NCBI GenBank assembly: GCA_020445255.1
Contig: JAGRGY010000014.1
Coordinates: 1-64,000, forward strand
Length of the DNA: 64,000 nt
Direction: 5' to 3'
Source: Gammaproteobacteria bacterium
Lineage (GTDB): Bacteria > Pseudomonadota > Gammaproteobacteria > Chromatiales > Chromatiaceae
The stretch's first letter is position 1; every line of letters begins with the position of its first letter. Position numbers and translations under genes: made by a program. The notes under the pieces were generated by a model. It saw nothing but the letters and a program-made list of their open reading frames with translations. It did no database searches and had not been told where the DNA came from. Shown here piece after piece: positions 50,401 to 51,752 of the stretch.

Positions 50401-51062
50401 TGGATCTGCAGTTCGCGAGACTGAACGAGGGCAACCTCGAACTCAATCCAGAGCCGGCAGAGGGTCGCGATGCGACCGACGGATACATCCGGGTGGCCGC
50501 CGCGGAAGTGCAGCCGGTCGTGGACGCGGACGCCGAGGCAGCAACGGAATCCGTCGTCGACGAACCCCTCTACGTGGTTGTTGCCAATGGAACCCAGACG
50601 CGGTTGGCCCCGGCGGCAGCCCTGTCTGTCGAGGTGGACGAGTTCCAGGCGATCGGCACATCCGACGAGACGCTGGAGCTGACAGCCGAGACGAGTGACG
50701 GGGACGATTCAACCCCGCCGCCGGCATCCGCGACGGTAGCCGCTGGACATGAAGGTACGACGACACCGGTTCCAGACGTCTCCTCGAACGCCCCACAGGA
50801 AGCGAAACACGGCCCAGTGCCGGCCTCTGAATTGCCCGTGCCTCAAGTAAAATGGTTTAATATCGTCAATAAGTTGAGAGATGTACCGCATGTTGTTTCT
50901 GATAGCAGCGGCGGCTGGATCACACGCTTCGTGACGAACCCGAAAGGGCTGGGCTCCACCCCACCGCACGACAGCGACATTCGGATCGATTTGGAGGACC
51001 AGGTCGACAATGACAGTACCGAAAGCGAACATCGACTTTGGCATCGCTGGAAGGTAAGGTAA
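20226..51062 (+). CDS. Giant LEPR-XLL surface protein, 10,278 residues
   Basis: This is one uninterrupted frame of about 30.8 kb. The ATG at 20226 is chosen because AAAGGA lies 8 bases before it and because LEPR-XLL proteins start with a basic segment of about 50 residues; the frame opens upstream at 20139 without support. The order of parts is: LEPRFLLSAD leader (residues 53-62), a long repetitive beta-rich region with an EF-hand loop, RTX calcium-binding arrays, alternating FG-GAP and LamG domains, leucine-rich repeats mixed with two glycine-rich modules, SdrD_B-like and PKD domains, four cadherin-like repeats, and a cohesin-dockerin-cohesin tail. The body is acidic and cysteine-poor, as expected of a secreted calcium-dependent adhesin. 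There is no ordinary signal peptide, catalytic domain or C-terminal membrane anchor. A role in adhesion, aggregation or matrix building is inferred. Confidence 0.95.
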   Translation: MALDETRLRKLIRRLARRKEVDATPSPTFTRRQLAKHLKEVLPERQKPTYEALEPRFLLSADLMPQVDSVVMQGLDELKSWTVTLAEVEELTHALPLVDMAVLDALDVPTLVQQNLLNPLADYFASLPIGDEGTTDGVVTALSLLPSASGDLIGNAFVFDVAFDVTNNALASLDLGADAAAQGIELAQATDVGVEGGVQFHFAFGVDVSDQVIDITDFFIVADALSLSLGDDGTPLAFPLRYNFVDADVEGGELDLDARVVLGLDELDSNNDGRISVAELQAKSAGQLTGVVAGGDATLVMPLTVDALPFAAIGNPSVTVGTPEVFAPLTPGVTLNGDFGIIDAHNDDIRSALQDGLSGLATAIAETADTGLLARSLFPVYGSLNDFLDVGDILDVHIAGVVADYLSANTVADGDALAAAIASHSGLYGDIDLDLSASASVADDVLSLDLSILATRTFADAAIGLGVELSDFLQTDELSGPLSVLLDWDFRVDLDLAALASPSDAVRFAFDTPAQARLTVDLPDIAFSALTGFLGLDIGNVDGVPSSIALDASVDLTFAATPITLAALKDLAAASRATQSGTANASYVLRGTSSISGAADDPSNPAVITFSDDIYDANAGVLTENYAALGITDFANAESATAVGAISNLRDFLAAYADSTVFSDALPLTQSLQLNELLVQDSAGQPDDTIDLVALIGQSLVDPLTTIDTSGDVDVEIPTFASAQEFFALLGGLVSNVQFDAANHTLDFDINVNGRLDPQTSTVSLLDAGELHAVDSSSEVTAVADVALSVSLGLLLTPAGANLGPLSSTTLVRDLNAGRGVMTAAGQTDILFTVSSGEQFEVDLDHDPDTGTVGELMDAIQAAADAALGAGAFSVGFNEPLNGLMFTDKTTGPQTFAIESVNGSLAHFGLGLVGAPAEQIYTGSTDWVISGLPLHGDTTLRHVIVDALDFSGQVDIDAPQIDGTALWHALELDVTGGSGHADYDFSIALGEPADGADGTTDLDELLSGLTDPASLVQSRSDIASSVLDLPLLPSGDFVATTGFAPVLHVVAADAGDPTTFDLSLGSAAGNVDTLLSVVEQLDVADAIDALLAIGDYLDELATTRAMLSTAIPGLGESVAELFDFAGQFKSLASDIAAQNPATLQAFKAALAAQSKIAGLTIELEQTAGAEGLRFDFGVDFADTVRQVPLHLDLGTLGADLAALGLDPVGIVMDGAGVSPIDVGANGSLNLGFGIDLTDPANPGVYLADTTRLDFSLIAEQPLVNFEALFGAMSVDVVGGVFALDGDGGGSGTDPIDFALSFSPTATGRYAIGAAAAATNVTTSGGQLLIDLPLAFPAEVSAPQPNLTVGVSDIADITGTTSVSGPDVADLLTGFSVLDNLDSFRRGWDELWQALDGQLKDAVLNQPLPILGTQLADTLDFFDQIRTKVSDNLALIGSQLTPDLVRQALYDAFGPGGLNWLQRIGGGVPSLADIGMSSSTSEVVFDLDLSMPATMLDNIAIDLALPGLGLSISELAAASVSVNLPLTVGISLSDGVFVDTSALNELTIDFAANLTGLDGAAGELGFMPVLVSENPDVADSNRLNGSYSIDLLAGDTRLSRNDLMVAETGSVFSVTPGGNARIDLEIETDLPDGAVFPPYRMDLDIDWDLATDDVSVVFTDIEFDLVGLLVDFARPQIDRIDAALSVLDPLFTLLQAVPEPFNLLVGQNWGDLVAAFGGVNNTFQFVESARILGELANDRLPALAGMNGEVWISLGGMTIDSAVARGLAEGQLIASSQERSFLPAGSDSVSATDAFVDLLNNGDSIYGDIWKLAHDSSASAIAKLAAEIFVQTQELPGLFSSGDVSLTAGAGSFFGVFSLGFPVSITRVVGALIQDSFVAPIHFLALERPTYSFRLLLGETTFGRDLDAAGNETGTALDLTRSLLLDYQMPSLSLIVNVSIPTSPVQLLATFLTGAGNALQSQDADDVNARAETKQDKTDNGDQPSESKKQADANSEKKKKKSFSLADIVVRVYVDAAYGIRFDATGLDVFKRTGDADAIKEGFYLDDTVGPKNTIDTFRGPGNQIVPDPNNVEVKIGIGVDLGITFPTKAMLGFDPVLYVGPVILASVVPELRIGYTWDLLDPDNTGDSKLRVRFSEFDFLTVGAAGLGNPTNDVTDEQAKGAYGGGLKFELAVTASLSIGFQFPDPVASFFAGKPRAAQINIFTAALSFVSPPLEFEFASAPSADIALASKNGGTLTLNIGALAADRNFQTDVIDEQFLIGAGDTAGTVIVSAFGLSQTFTGITRIVADAGDGNDVIVIQDEVTATVNLLGGDGNDRLFAGGGMATLRGGRGDDELYGGLANDVIEGGVGNDTLFGGDGNDILRGQEGADELHGDAGDDQIFGGTGADLIDGGAGDDTISGGDQNDVIHGGRGADRITGDAGDDLIYGDQGADDIDGGEGADRVYGGDGADLIVGGAGDDELFGDAGNDQISGDLGADYIEGGANNDLIFGGEGNDTLLGNGGGDHIEGGAGADTIFGHVDAFGDTVEAQESLAGDAGDDLIYGNQFADSIGGGDGNDTIFGLGGNDWLFGGFGDDDIYGGAGSDVIWGGFATAEVTQADFDLNVAANFTLPPTFELIEAQFPTGYAPPMITPAVLNGQNVEGRLGDGRDKLVGGDDTDFLFGGDEADELQGNAGNDYLDAGAGDDVDVHGGAGDDVVRGGSGRDSLHGDTGIDQLYGDGDDDNLFGDAGVDGPGGHSLAGQRLYGGAGRDSLFAYAPTSDTAAEKDLTGDQLFGGSGGDYLFGNLRQELLVGESGNDFIGGDLLRGPAYADNLIADIEGADDELRGGSGEDQLLGGGGNDVIWGGADTDWLEGQNGNDLLLGGGGIDIIVLDIGPLPSQTDPSIGVRPFDALGDEFYGHYGDEAEGDVADDNATDILLIEGTAGDDVIRLRESVAGEQILDTAGAPTGGVAVGGQLAVEYNDALLEAIWLDESGAPRIEQFRVSGLLGDDEISFVQGEGALDLSSLADRSRDFVGVFDGGPGDDLLIGSEARDRLDGGSGSDTLFGNAGDDRLWGDGGVGFTTDLDILYAGQGNDDLIGGQGRNELYAWSFDPYLGGEFGVFVDPISGALFGDSAGGTREREDTGLNRLLGGLNDDLLFGGTGLDFMYGNGGSDTLYRADGSLFESLDGGIAGDDWKEYARSTNKVWYVGASNADDVITVDYVTEPGLLQDHHLVTRLTNNNGSFSFDAQVRLDFAATDENGNLIWDASDLLLDLDPLRTNDLQARNEALAALQQHEEQLVGKLLPAEGDFLAIIIDALDGDDHITVGPTVQKSVWIDGGAGDDQIEILSGNAILTDVSEFVSRNETAAEAYVLSQQAVLLAARSVSADGRLNRTANFSIAVGNKDFVDVHLAATQTLDNVNVQDLIDDLNEALNSAGLGADVQARETGGRVEFYTLALGNGTAIRLQTATADSTVSELGFGDPASTSVQQIVENAGNALTRSARFTGLTIDSPTDVDYYRFELVDALGADAALSVSSISLADGMVVEILDPGDEHVIATSSDGVVSLDGFAAGEYLLRVTSNLIPTIYTLDFDFKDGNDPLVLDLASSSDVVRRDVMLGGAGNDILIGGAGEDWAFGGEGNDVLSGGPDRQASDLLFGEAGNDIFQIIPDALPFVTGTEQTLIPTQSDQLFGGEGDDQVLFLGGDTDRQGRPVPDSVAIRYNRFLQRYEFTALVWDTTNQEFVQKTEDVPVIVTAAVDAPIDGRLGADVHFTLTIDDGPSFAVTVEASATQDNGDVADLADDVAAAIGSALQSAGIADELVRVDNEGQRLRIVRLATGADASLEVTADADELESDASGNATNALGFRLVQTAVGTRAIFEQYYAYYQAHDVEQSVINTRDGDDTVHADPEYRFPNTSSEWGIDLGDFEQGGTISALTIIGGDGADRLFGGPLDDTIDGGAGADVIFGGSGNDDIIGGSGNDLLFGNSGLAPDTLELVTNSLGTAANDTFDFAAALPTVVPVDNSSAFNELILSFHLGDPADWYYIRTPSALKAFGGAEAATLLGEMLTVQEMHEVNERLVPLDGAILEKKLFAAVDTDDGAGLRLVPEEEFAGVPDYYLIQVENPDDTQTRQYRFEFSAELGLINDVAVRNADRLFDNAGVGAEAIALALGDINNDGITEFATAVSEGLGNPFDLFTVPAGVHPASVIEPTRVTIQIPETGQTVTLSLPAPILQDSIFGSRSVIGTPGDFNGDGFTDITVAVSIHDPDAPGAGVFPDEGVYIVFGREQWPDAIDLVNDADVVIKGFDSGVPLGVANGGNLNGDGIDDLVVSIGGESPLVQIFHGRVDWSNTTELFTADFRYANVDEPRPDPRSDGSLLFDDSLVALPNAALNGVSDYTVEFSLRTSDPTDMFVLTAASAISSTNELLIGALNSTTLRVLDKGVTYDFGGLSNIADGEWHQYSIVRDAANATLSLYIDAVFVQTLTLSNTLALAVDPSGLYLGQDQDSVGGSFDTNQALRGELDEFRIWERALSEEDVVAGFNDLLVGNEVGLRALYRFNEANGDAVVDATGNAFDGVFEARDVPGNVNASTSKPLRIVDGFNLGTPGVGNPFVLSDERAADSGHSDEFSLRFAPTGAATPAVAETVVHLDLSTVANAVLSFNYFLDNGGRDAIDQARVELVRSSTAPGAGEVVAVLASTVAGDAPVELLNGSGDWQLAAVNLHDYLGQSDLEIRLVYEQNGSPAAANAFDGFYVDDVFVTAERNTTPDEVLSVPGERGLQFDNDVVLLPNEVLEGRGDLTFQFEFRPLEPGVTKGTVLWASSDTQADAFGVTFRRSGASSIIDVENNDTNREFNIAGLFDDGLWHDITVVRHVATDTVEVYVDGNAIAMTAIFGLPGIDPITLATNGIVVGQERDGFPPSFTFDSNETLEAVVRDYRFWDSAFDAQQVAETKVEDINGDEEGLIAFYRFDAESGDPAADSSVNGYDARLGSLNDSVIPNLPPPQQPVFFHAAPSVTRVGDLNNDGLDDFAVLAEARGEIYVVPGTVGRYADLIPEVPRVPSAAFEWTFSGNLDDTGDKSGGAPVKNGTLAGDAFISDGSLVLDGVGDHVNTGLDGVDLSQGLTIEAIIRPTGNTGPYGGIIVNSEGAFEVARWNDGTIRWAFANASPGWVWIDTGYIAPTNQPTHLFVAYDVLLNEVRTFANGELVHTYSISGNIGDVNLAQNELWIGNRSGTEHAFLGTIDAVRIYEGALDQDDVDGFTAPAGLNRIIGVSTIRAENNLIGMAIQSAGFVDGDRNAQGQAVRGEADLLLTPMARALFTDPLQAYKRDSYFVRGEGLLPGGSVQLEQYGVVIEAADVRGIGDINRDGFDDLGAIAFESAPGLNGDGEILHQVVQVFAGGKPWAQGQEAAAPSFVFEPDAAPFFAQGFGGADEITIPEVFAFAGTGFTGAALNSFVLDSSDSAWPAQAFADALGGSARVIDGLGATLSTTYRFDGVGQNPGPLDSNRSYDILISVPDVTAAGLQLSALAEYVVDGASTLRFDLPAGEPDEVTPDGVRYFRLGEIAPDSSGVISVTLRFKDAVTQTDQLFENDGGFDVAIVTGSADGGFASLGSARVTYDFGDGLVVDGGGPDLRLHALDSGGGDPFADVDVLVSDDGVSFTSIKASEIAGTPDVDQRVSATYDLSGSGLSAVRYVRVQGTSASEPGAGGFQLDTLEAINVAPSGILVADAVQLVEHNASLLIAEPFGDNTHLYYGRELSDPLGGNTGSGARGDVTPLIYDPATPLSTTATSSAAPDVLTTGLDADVLGGFEGATVNQALAGSVGLGDVNGDGVDDLALVAAQTAYLFLGPVDQDGIENVADAADIVIDLASLGAIAQSSGDFNGDGRNDLAFVNRATGLVTVLTNLNDAPRVLDSGSIAGLPATSRFTIQLDANALGTGQVSLHALNWDGDDKSDLLVVTHSPIGNTVGHIFGGSDITDTSRTAGVPLALSAAIGVLSIGDDDAGRLALATQLLNGFTPSINDITTVHAISARVIGDADGDGRDDIVIADAGFLHFENGLAGIPDAGRTYLLSQQEVNGGAKELGFTSAKAGVNGVIIADLTPQGRAANPYQLGRDADLSLVVADWPTPVNFTVTAAATSDNTTFADLAADIEAAFIATGEASGNLDVTESADGRIVLSYTFPLNFALNLPGLAEQGPAIDLRHDSARIWQGFALGGPVSVVGDLNDDGFDEIAFARNVEGGTWATGSLFIVSGGVDLGEGALFQAPSDDADFVFMRPDAAGLSVGTGYATAPTATAGDFDADGRIDLAVGITANVLQTPFSVIDADERGEVFVFWGVGERAGTLSLDGTTADANGDFHLLGESGGDRFGSLGATPNQDLNGDDIADLVIGASDADAFATGLRAGAGKIYVLHGAARGVDLPDTFIELGNRQITGSGLFLVDRGLGRAEVFSGTDDFLLAAGSDNWYRFTTQGDGNGNSLIELLPAHEDSAFSIRATSDNGLTPNGGGFGVQTPGSAVVAGETRQTFLIGGVDDDAVVYEFDLASLLEFTGDDVFFTDIELVLPLLQPASADAQFSIGVLAAEGDGAADAGDGVGELLLSATVDVAAGASEIVANLSTAIRAVLAESHTRMALRIEAPVGVQQPELTLLSDSVIGAGAPRLDVVTNVQGVVGDLYDADGRVLSEGRSIISMRDLAAGTYFLKVYSTDPSAGDIDLTIEVRAPIAGETHASDGEPDRDTISGDEGEDVIVGNDGLDRLIGGSGVDRFVGETIEIRDFDALNETRAAPVLAENSNRTQFEADPIVEIADPALKGLIANALGFNVTYGADGAPVVHGDIHASDLATLVRLNASGAGIESLRGLEAAIGLRALTLGSNPFGYVDTTADPLDSTKWIGALEPLAPSRADNGDLVGLLNIKALSLDFDVVTHIVGYYASSDVYVAPPTHFLGEMTSLNYLSMDGTLIAGGFAPEPFADVTFNDGLKQLTNLKFLSIDSPGSAGLDDLAGIDRFADLEVLSLHTNSITDVSPLAGLDRLRYVDLSQNAIANIESLFGQRVIDDGDLGYSEVGGGFSGNLAPVASAFEGDYRFRSVDSGDVFGAAWTFDGLAPGDYEVFVTWNEAETRSTDVAYSALTEASVVTLGNVFKDGLSPSNLPAPYARAASIVTIDTATFGTAGVSIIGDDGDADLFYGASFTTEVLPDGVAVLRIEGDLHIGPDQINVIGPYALSIEVTDDVYIDEGTVFNLSAVGSTAGAGGGAANSGQGGGSAGNAGVGGVNAGAQGDGGAGGAAGGAFWGDGKEGSAGGSGASGFAGTAGQGGTTGLAGGGGVNNDNGGVGGTAGAAGTGGTRGYGQSGGSGGGEGVAGRDGSSQSGGDGGVGGVGGSGAGGQNNALDGDPTALTGGAAGGSGAGGGGGGGGGGGSAGSGGGGGGGTDGGLFTGGTGGSSGGAGGDFGGAGGAGSAGTAGGDAGAGGGAMEIVAGGTINVLGASFLAEGGDGANGQGSGATPDSGGSGDPGTRGGTAGYDGGDGAAGGAGGDGGRGGAGGAGGGGAGGTVKLFGSVVNASDIGVFAGGGAGGVNGSGQIGNAGEDGRFIVGSNTDVQIAGLVQTTQGVETYNGRVATNPYAGGIDTPFLPDLIGDAAPYGLIDPSVLGNGVTDTALELLDAVVFDSAPTGAEAALIRVDLGPEAFGFGADFQLRDANGNPIDYDLLLFANLTADSIFNPMLDTGFGLMSLQTYDDATGTGVDLSELVGYGVYAVLLPSTQSTFAVSATIDSEDLTASTGSLADGQVLYLSPAGRLSSVDQTRAPEGIDLGGQTWQSIGTVTVAEGSAQARISVESAAPGIFSADAVRLVSLTPVLPNLEQLNLTDNPLDNRAHELFLPEIVVEPVLTPQSITISSDPLNATITGDGDNDPFAFYGTPFTVSAANGLTTFLILGDLAIGPDNITITGPNAVSIIVSDDVTIADGATFDASAVLNQAGPGGGSVGGTGGGGSGGSGGSGGAAGSNAGIASNGGAGGSAGGGGGGGGWSGGGSGSGIPGASGAAGVAGPEGAGAYQNAEGAGAGGASGVGGTSGQQGFGQAGGAGGRGGNGGVFSGSNGSPGTAGRADAGLAGGAGSGGGAGLGGSNLVTGSEISGGGAGGGGGGGGGAGGGGGGSGGSAGGGGGGSGGALTASGGAGGQGGSGGAGGAGGTGGTGGAGGLAGAGGGAFEIIALGDLSVVGETSYLALGGDGQAGQAGNAGGAGLGGSGGFSGSNGVSAAGATGGRGGNGATGAAGQSGGTGGTGGAGGGGAGGTVKLVGSTVDVGTLSVNTAGGFGVNAGGLGRFIFGSNVAASLSGSTLDAQVLGIAGSQGVNPFLASGGFTPYIPDLVDGAERFGLTGLDARTLFAPDVFNAAPAGVDAVVLRTDIGPAGFDDDFVGYDVIILANLSGNTINAPQLGVGGAGYLVDLLRGGDVRNELFGGSAETVATLAPYAVYVTLIPEGESIVNVAGDGIAATAMDLQNNQALFLAPGAGEVGLARVFAPAANLDLNVDYTPNEAPSIAFESVWGGDNSLDFNHLNPVNLGNQYVAVAETFTATNGLSFEAWIKPTGPGHPTSGGIILNSELEFEIARFVDGSIRFAINGPTVDGATGWTWHDTGYIAELDTWSHIGFSYDPVASKISFYANGELVYEANTAGALTDASALEMRIGGRASQSQYFAGEIGSVQMYSAPLTQAETQAAMHGELDLDDPDLYAAWDLGNAGGTAVDLSGNGNSGTLVNGPVRVDYSDVAARISVSDPDVGDLEFPIQVFSNNPNVTAFFDGEYVRYSTTPGFVGSAVLTIVASDGPSTSLTYDWRGRSDVARVEVSIGTNAIIGTVFDDLNQNGVQDPGEGGVDGVEVRLSSGQIAYTDANGLYRFPRILPGVVIDESQAAVVEAENALTGNSLITGGVLSQSSSSGVSKAIVVTDPFFGSDVVTVFGTRFESHQTQIELTITADAITDTIVLTSGQVADNTTIDDLVADLQSLVDASGLNGLVAVSHNGDRIALTNTSGILPASIIVEARTRDLTSVNEVYPLQTVYIDTFIGPVPALVDPPDSSSGSNIVANGGLGFLVRQETSTSDAHTVTVIPPAFATVTSLSNEATLVFGTPGSTYSNIDFGLSTVVHVDAGEDLVVEEGETVSLTAVVNDPNVANGSNFSYLWHVDADPDDAGDVITPIADGTGPTFDFVAQHDGRYLVTLTVTDNDDGGRQYVDTVQVVATRVNKAPTAADDSYSVDEDGVLVIDATGGVVANDSDPDGDVLTAILQTPPAHGTLSFNADGSFTYTPDADFNGSDSFTYVANDGNKLSNTATVDITVLPTNDAPVAAADAYATNEDSPLMINAAAGVLANDSDIDSGDVLTAVLVSNASNGVVNLNPDGSFTYSPNLNFNGTDSFEYRANDGGANSNAVLVTLTVSPVNDAPVGTVDFYVVDEDGSLSVDAVGGLLANDIDVDGDVLTALMLTLPSHGVLALNPNGSFSYTPDPDFNGVDSFRYFVFDGSLVGIPSTLALIAVNAVNDAPQATDDSYALSQDGVLTVDAVAGVLTNDTDVDGDNLSATLVAAPEAGTVVLNADGSFTYTPDAGFFGTDSFSYLASDGTDDSNIAVVELDIAQETLRVNELVATSDGFTASFNLTLDPTPLNLYSSEAIGVDPADVVLVNGSGSVIAGSLLVGPDGDTVRFLATGGPLQPGNYTVTLRSGGGFASTDGRQLDGDGDGAGGDDFSAEFVVAAPLGVVVSAPDFMRGPGQDVDIPATATGIPIRISDGAGVTSVSFELSYDPGLLQITDVLAAPTLPGDAVINADLSNPGVAIIGVTSATGLPAGLSSIVLLEANVPVDAPYTAKHVLDIHNVSINGGAIAATENDGLHLVGYLGDTTGNAVYTSLDSTRMSALIAGQQSGFGAYRLVDPVIVADTSGNGSVTSLDRLLLLQEVLGVDRPEIPNIPNVVEPIVFGGPDPLVNIGAVFSADAGGLVRVPVNLDTTMDLESVELRIAYDPVALSVEAVWNGNVTGEFTRLVRYDTPGLITVDLSALEPLGPGSGSLIEIDFRVAGDQAGQTLLLDLQFARLNEGNLELNPEPAEGRDATDGYIRVAAAEVQPVVDADAEAATESVVDEPLYVVVANGTQTRLAPAAALSVEVDEFQAIGTSDETLELTAETSDGDDSTPPPASATVAAGHEGTTTPVPDVSSNAPQEAKHGPVPASELPVPQVKWFNIVNKLRDVPHVVSDSSGGWITRFVTNPKGLGSTPPHDSDIRIDLEDQVDNDSTESEHRLWHRWKVR
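21027..21062 (+). other. EF-hand-type calcium loop in the giant protein
   Basis: The 12-residue loop DSNNDGRISVAE has acidic or polar residues at positions 1, 3, 5 and 12 and glycine at 6, the EF-hand pattern. It sits within the N-terminal beta-rich region, so calcium binding is not limited to the RTX arrays. Confidence 0.65.
27087..28850 (+). repeat. Main RTX nonapeptide arrays of the giant protein
   Basis: Some 900 bases of tandem GGxGxDxUx repeats (for example GGDGNDRLF and GGAGDDTIS) are followed by an interruption of about 150 bases and then a second array to about 28850. These hemolysin-type repeats form calcium-bound beta-rolls that fold outside the cell. Confidence 0.95.
29275..29755 (+). 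repeat. RTX array, third block of the giant protein
   Basis: Shorter and less regular nonapeptides are present (GGPGDDLLI, GGSGSDTLF, GGTGLDFMY), with insertions between them. This is the same calcium-binding type as the main arrays. Confidence 0.88.
31016..31284 (+). repeat. RTX array, fourth block of the giant protein
   Basis: Nonapeptides such as GGAGNDILI and GGEGNDVLS form a short block, preceded by a prepeptidase-C-terminal-like beta domain (about 30655-30965). Confidence 0.85.
31984..32136 (+). repeat. RTX array, fifth block of the giant protein
   Basis: About five nonapeptides (GGDGADRLF, GGAGADVIF, GGSGNDDII and others) lie between a hook-IN-like domain and a prepeptidase-C-terminal-like segment. 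A last fragment recurs near 40372-40476. Confidence 0.85.
32595..39480 (+). other. Alternating FG-GAP and LamG region of the giant protein
   Basis: FG-GAP/integrin-like calcium loops of the type GDxNxDGxxD recur at about 32680, 32915, 33125, 35230, 36250, 37645, 38275, 38840 and 39310. Between them lie three LamG/concanavalin-like domains at about 33291-33870, 34500-35160 and 35367-35970, with the characteristic W-H and LYIDAVFVQ-type strands. Such domains commonly bind glycans or proteins at cell surfaces. Confidence 0.8.
40560..43830 (+). other. Leucine-rich repeats and golvesin-like domain, interrupted by a glycine-rich module
   Basis: Internalin-style leucine-rich repeats occupy about 40690-41330 (for example LEVLSLHTNSITDVSPLAGL), and one more repeat with LPNLEQLNLTDNPL occurs at about 43735. 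Between them a golvesin-like beta domain appears split: its first half (AAWTFDGLAPGDYEVFVTW) at about 41410-41575 and its second half (SVDQTRAPEG to FSADAVRLV) at about 43565-43730. Everything between the halves is a glycine-rich module. Assignment of the golvesin-like halves is by pattern only. Confidence 0.6.
41901..42840 (+). repeat. Glycine-rich (PGRS-like) segment A of the giant protein
   Basis: About 310 residues are dominated by GG, GA and GS combinations such as GGAGGAGSAG, comparable in style to mycobacterial PGRS regions or to glycine-rich polyproline-II helix bundles. The flanking sequences resemble those of segment B. Confidence 0.9.
44095..45060 (+). repeat. Glycine-rich (PGRS-like) segment B of the giant protein
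   Basis: A second glycine-rich stretch of about 320 residues is preceded by GDLAIGPDNITITGP and followed by GGTVKLVGS and GRFIFGSN, matching GDLHIGPDQINVIGP, GGTVKLFGS and GRFIVGSN around segment A. The two modules are therefore paralogous. Confidence 0.9.
45840..46440 (+). other. Fourth LamG-like domain of the giant protein
   Basis: The segment has LSFEAWIKPTGPG, IGFSYDPVASKISFYANGEL and FAGEIGSVQMYSAPLT, the usual strands of a LamG/concanavalin fold. It closely resembles the third LamG domain near 35540. Confidence 0.8.
46731..47892 (+). other. SdrD_B-like, hook-IN-like and PKD domains of the giant protein
   Basis: GTVFDDLNQNGVQDPGEGG begins an SdrD_B-type calcium-binding beta domain. A hook-IN-like domain follows at about 47040-47300. 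A PKD domain occupies about 47595-47890, with VDAGEDLVVEEGETVSL and VTLTVTDNDDGG. Confidence 0.75.
47895..49065 (+). repeat. Four cadherin-like tandem repeats of the giant protein
   Basis: Repeats starting at about 47895, 48186, 48480 and 48774 each carry NxAP, DEDG or a variant, LANDxDxDGD and the G-SFTYTP-x-F-G-DSF-Y core. This is the cadherin-like/VCBS-type module common in large bacterial adhesins. The third copy is visibly AT-richer than the others. Confidence 0.92.
49420..50480 (+). other. Cohesin-dockerin-cohesin-like tail of the giant protein
   Basis: A cohesin-like domain (about 49426-49800, VSFELSYDPGLLQITDV) is followed by a dockerin-like pair of calcium loops, DTTGNAVYTSLD and DTSGNGSVTSLD (about 49839-50020). 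A second cohesin-like domain follows (about 50085-50480, VELRIAYDPVALSVEAV). In cellulosomes these domains bind each other; here they suggest self-assembly or anchoring. Confidence 0.75.
50832..50861 (+). promoter_or_regulatory. Candidate internal promoter near the giant gene's 3' end
   Basis: TTGCCC and TTTAAT are separated by 18 bases within a conspicuous AT-rich island at about 50840-50910. It could drive the PEP-CTERM-like gene and the export genes independently of the giant gene. Confidence 0.3.
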
Positions 51063-51097
51063 CGTAAGCTAAAGAGCTGAAATTAAGGAAAAAAAAG

Positions 51098-51706
51098 ATG
51101 AGAAAGCTCGCACTACTTTGGGTGTTTGTCGGGATGCTCGGATCCAGCGCGCTCCCGGCGGCGACCGTCAGCGTCTCGGCGGGCCCGCGATCGTCTGCCG
51201 ACGTGGTCACGCTGATCTATGCCATCGATGGGATTCCGGACGGAGACTTGCTCGAGGCTCTCGTGTTGGGGGGCGACATCAGCTTTGATACGTCCCGCCT
51301 CGAATACACGGGAGACGTGAGGAAGATCGGCCTGCTGGACGCAACCGAAGGTTCCGCTACGCGGCGTGCATTCTTCGTGGACGGCGGTGTGGGCGGTCCT
51401 CCAGCCGGACCATTGACCGTCGATCTTACTGCAGGCTACGGGTTGGGGTTCGCCGTGCCGGCAGATGGCGGTGACCTGTTCGAGATCGATTTTCGCCTGA
51501 AGGACGGCGCGGTGGCCGGCGATGCACGGGTCGATTTCCACATCACGACGTTGGGCTTGGACGAGTCGGCCGACCAGATGGTGACGGCGTTGGTACAGGT
51601 CGGCGTTGTTCCGGTACCCTCGATGGCCATCCCGTTTGTCGCATCCATGATCGGATTACTGGGATTCCGCCGTCGCTGCGCGCGAGTTATCGGCCGATCG
51701 CAGTAG
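51098..51706 (+). CDS. Secreted cohesin-like protein with PEP-CTERM-like sorting tail
   Basis: The 202-residue protein has a signal peptide of about 22 residues (MRKLALLWVF...SALPAA) and a single beta domain with DISFDTSRLEYTG and GDLFEIDFRLKDGAVAGDARVDF, which resembles a cohesin domain. The C-terminus reads VPVPSMAIP, a hydrophobic helix, then GFRRR, the PEP-CTERM architecture recognised by exosortases, in a VPxP variant. The SD sequence AAGGA lies shortly before the ATG. It starts 35 bases after the giant gene and may be cotranscribed. It could anchor the giant protein's dockerin. No exosortase gene is in the window. Confidence 0.75.
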   Translation: MRKLALLWVFVGMLGSSALPAATVSVSAGPRSSADVVTLIYAIDGIPDGDLLEALVLGGDISFDTSRLEYTGDVRKIGLLDATEGSATRRAFFVDGGVGGPPAGPLTVDLTAGYGLGFAVPADGGDLFEIDFRLKDGAVAGDARVDFHITTLGLDESADQMVTALVQVGVVPVPSMAIPFVASMIGLLGFRRRCARVIGRSQ

Positions 51707-51752
51707 GAAGCCAGCACCGCAGCAACCCTTGTCGTAATCAGGAGTATCGTCA

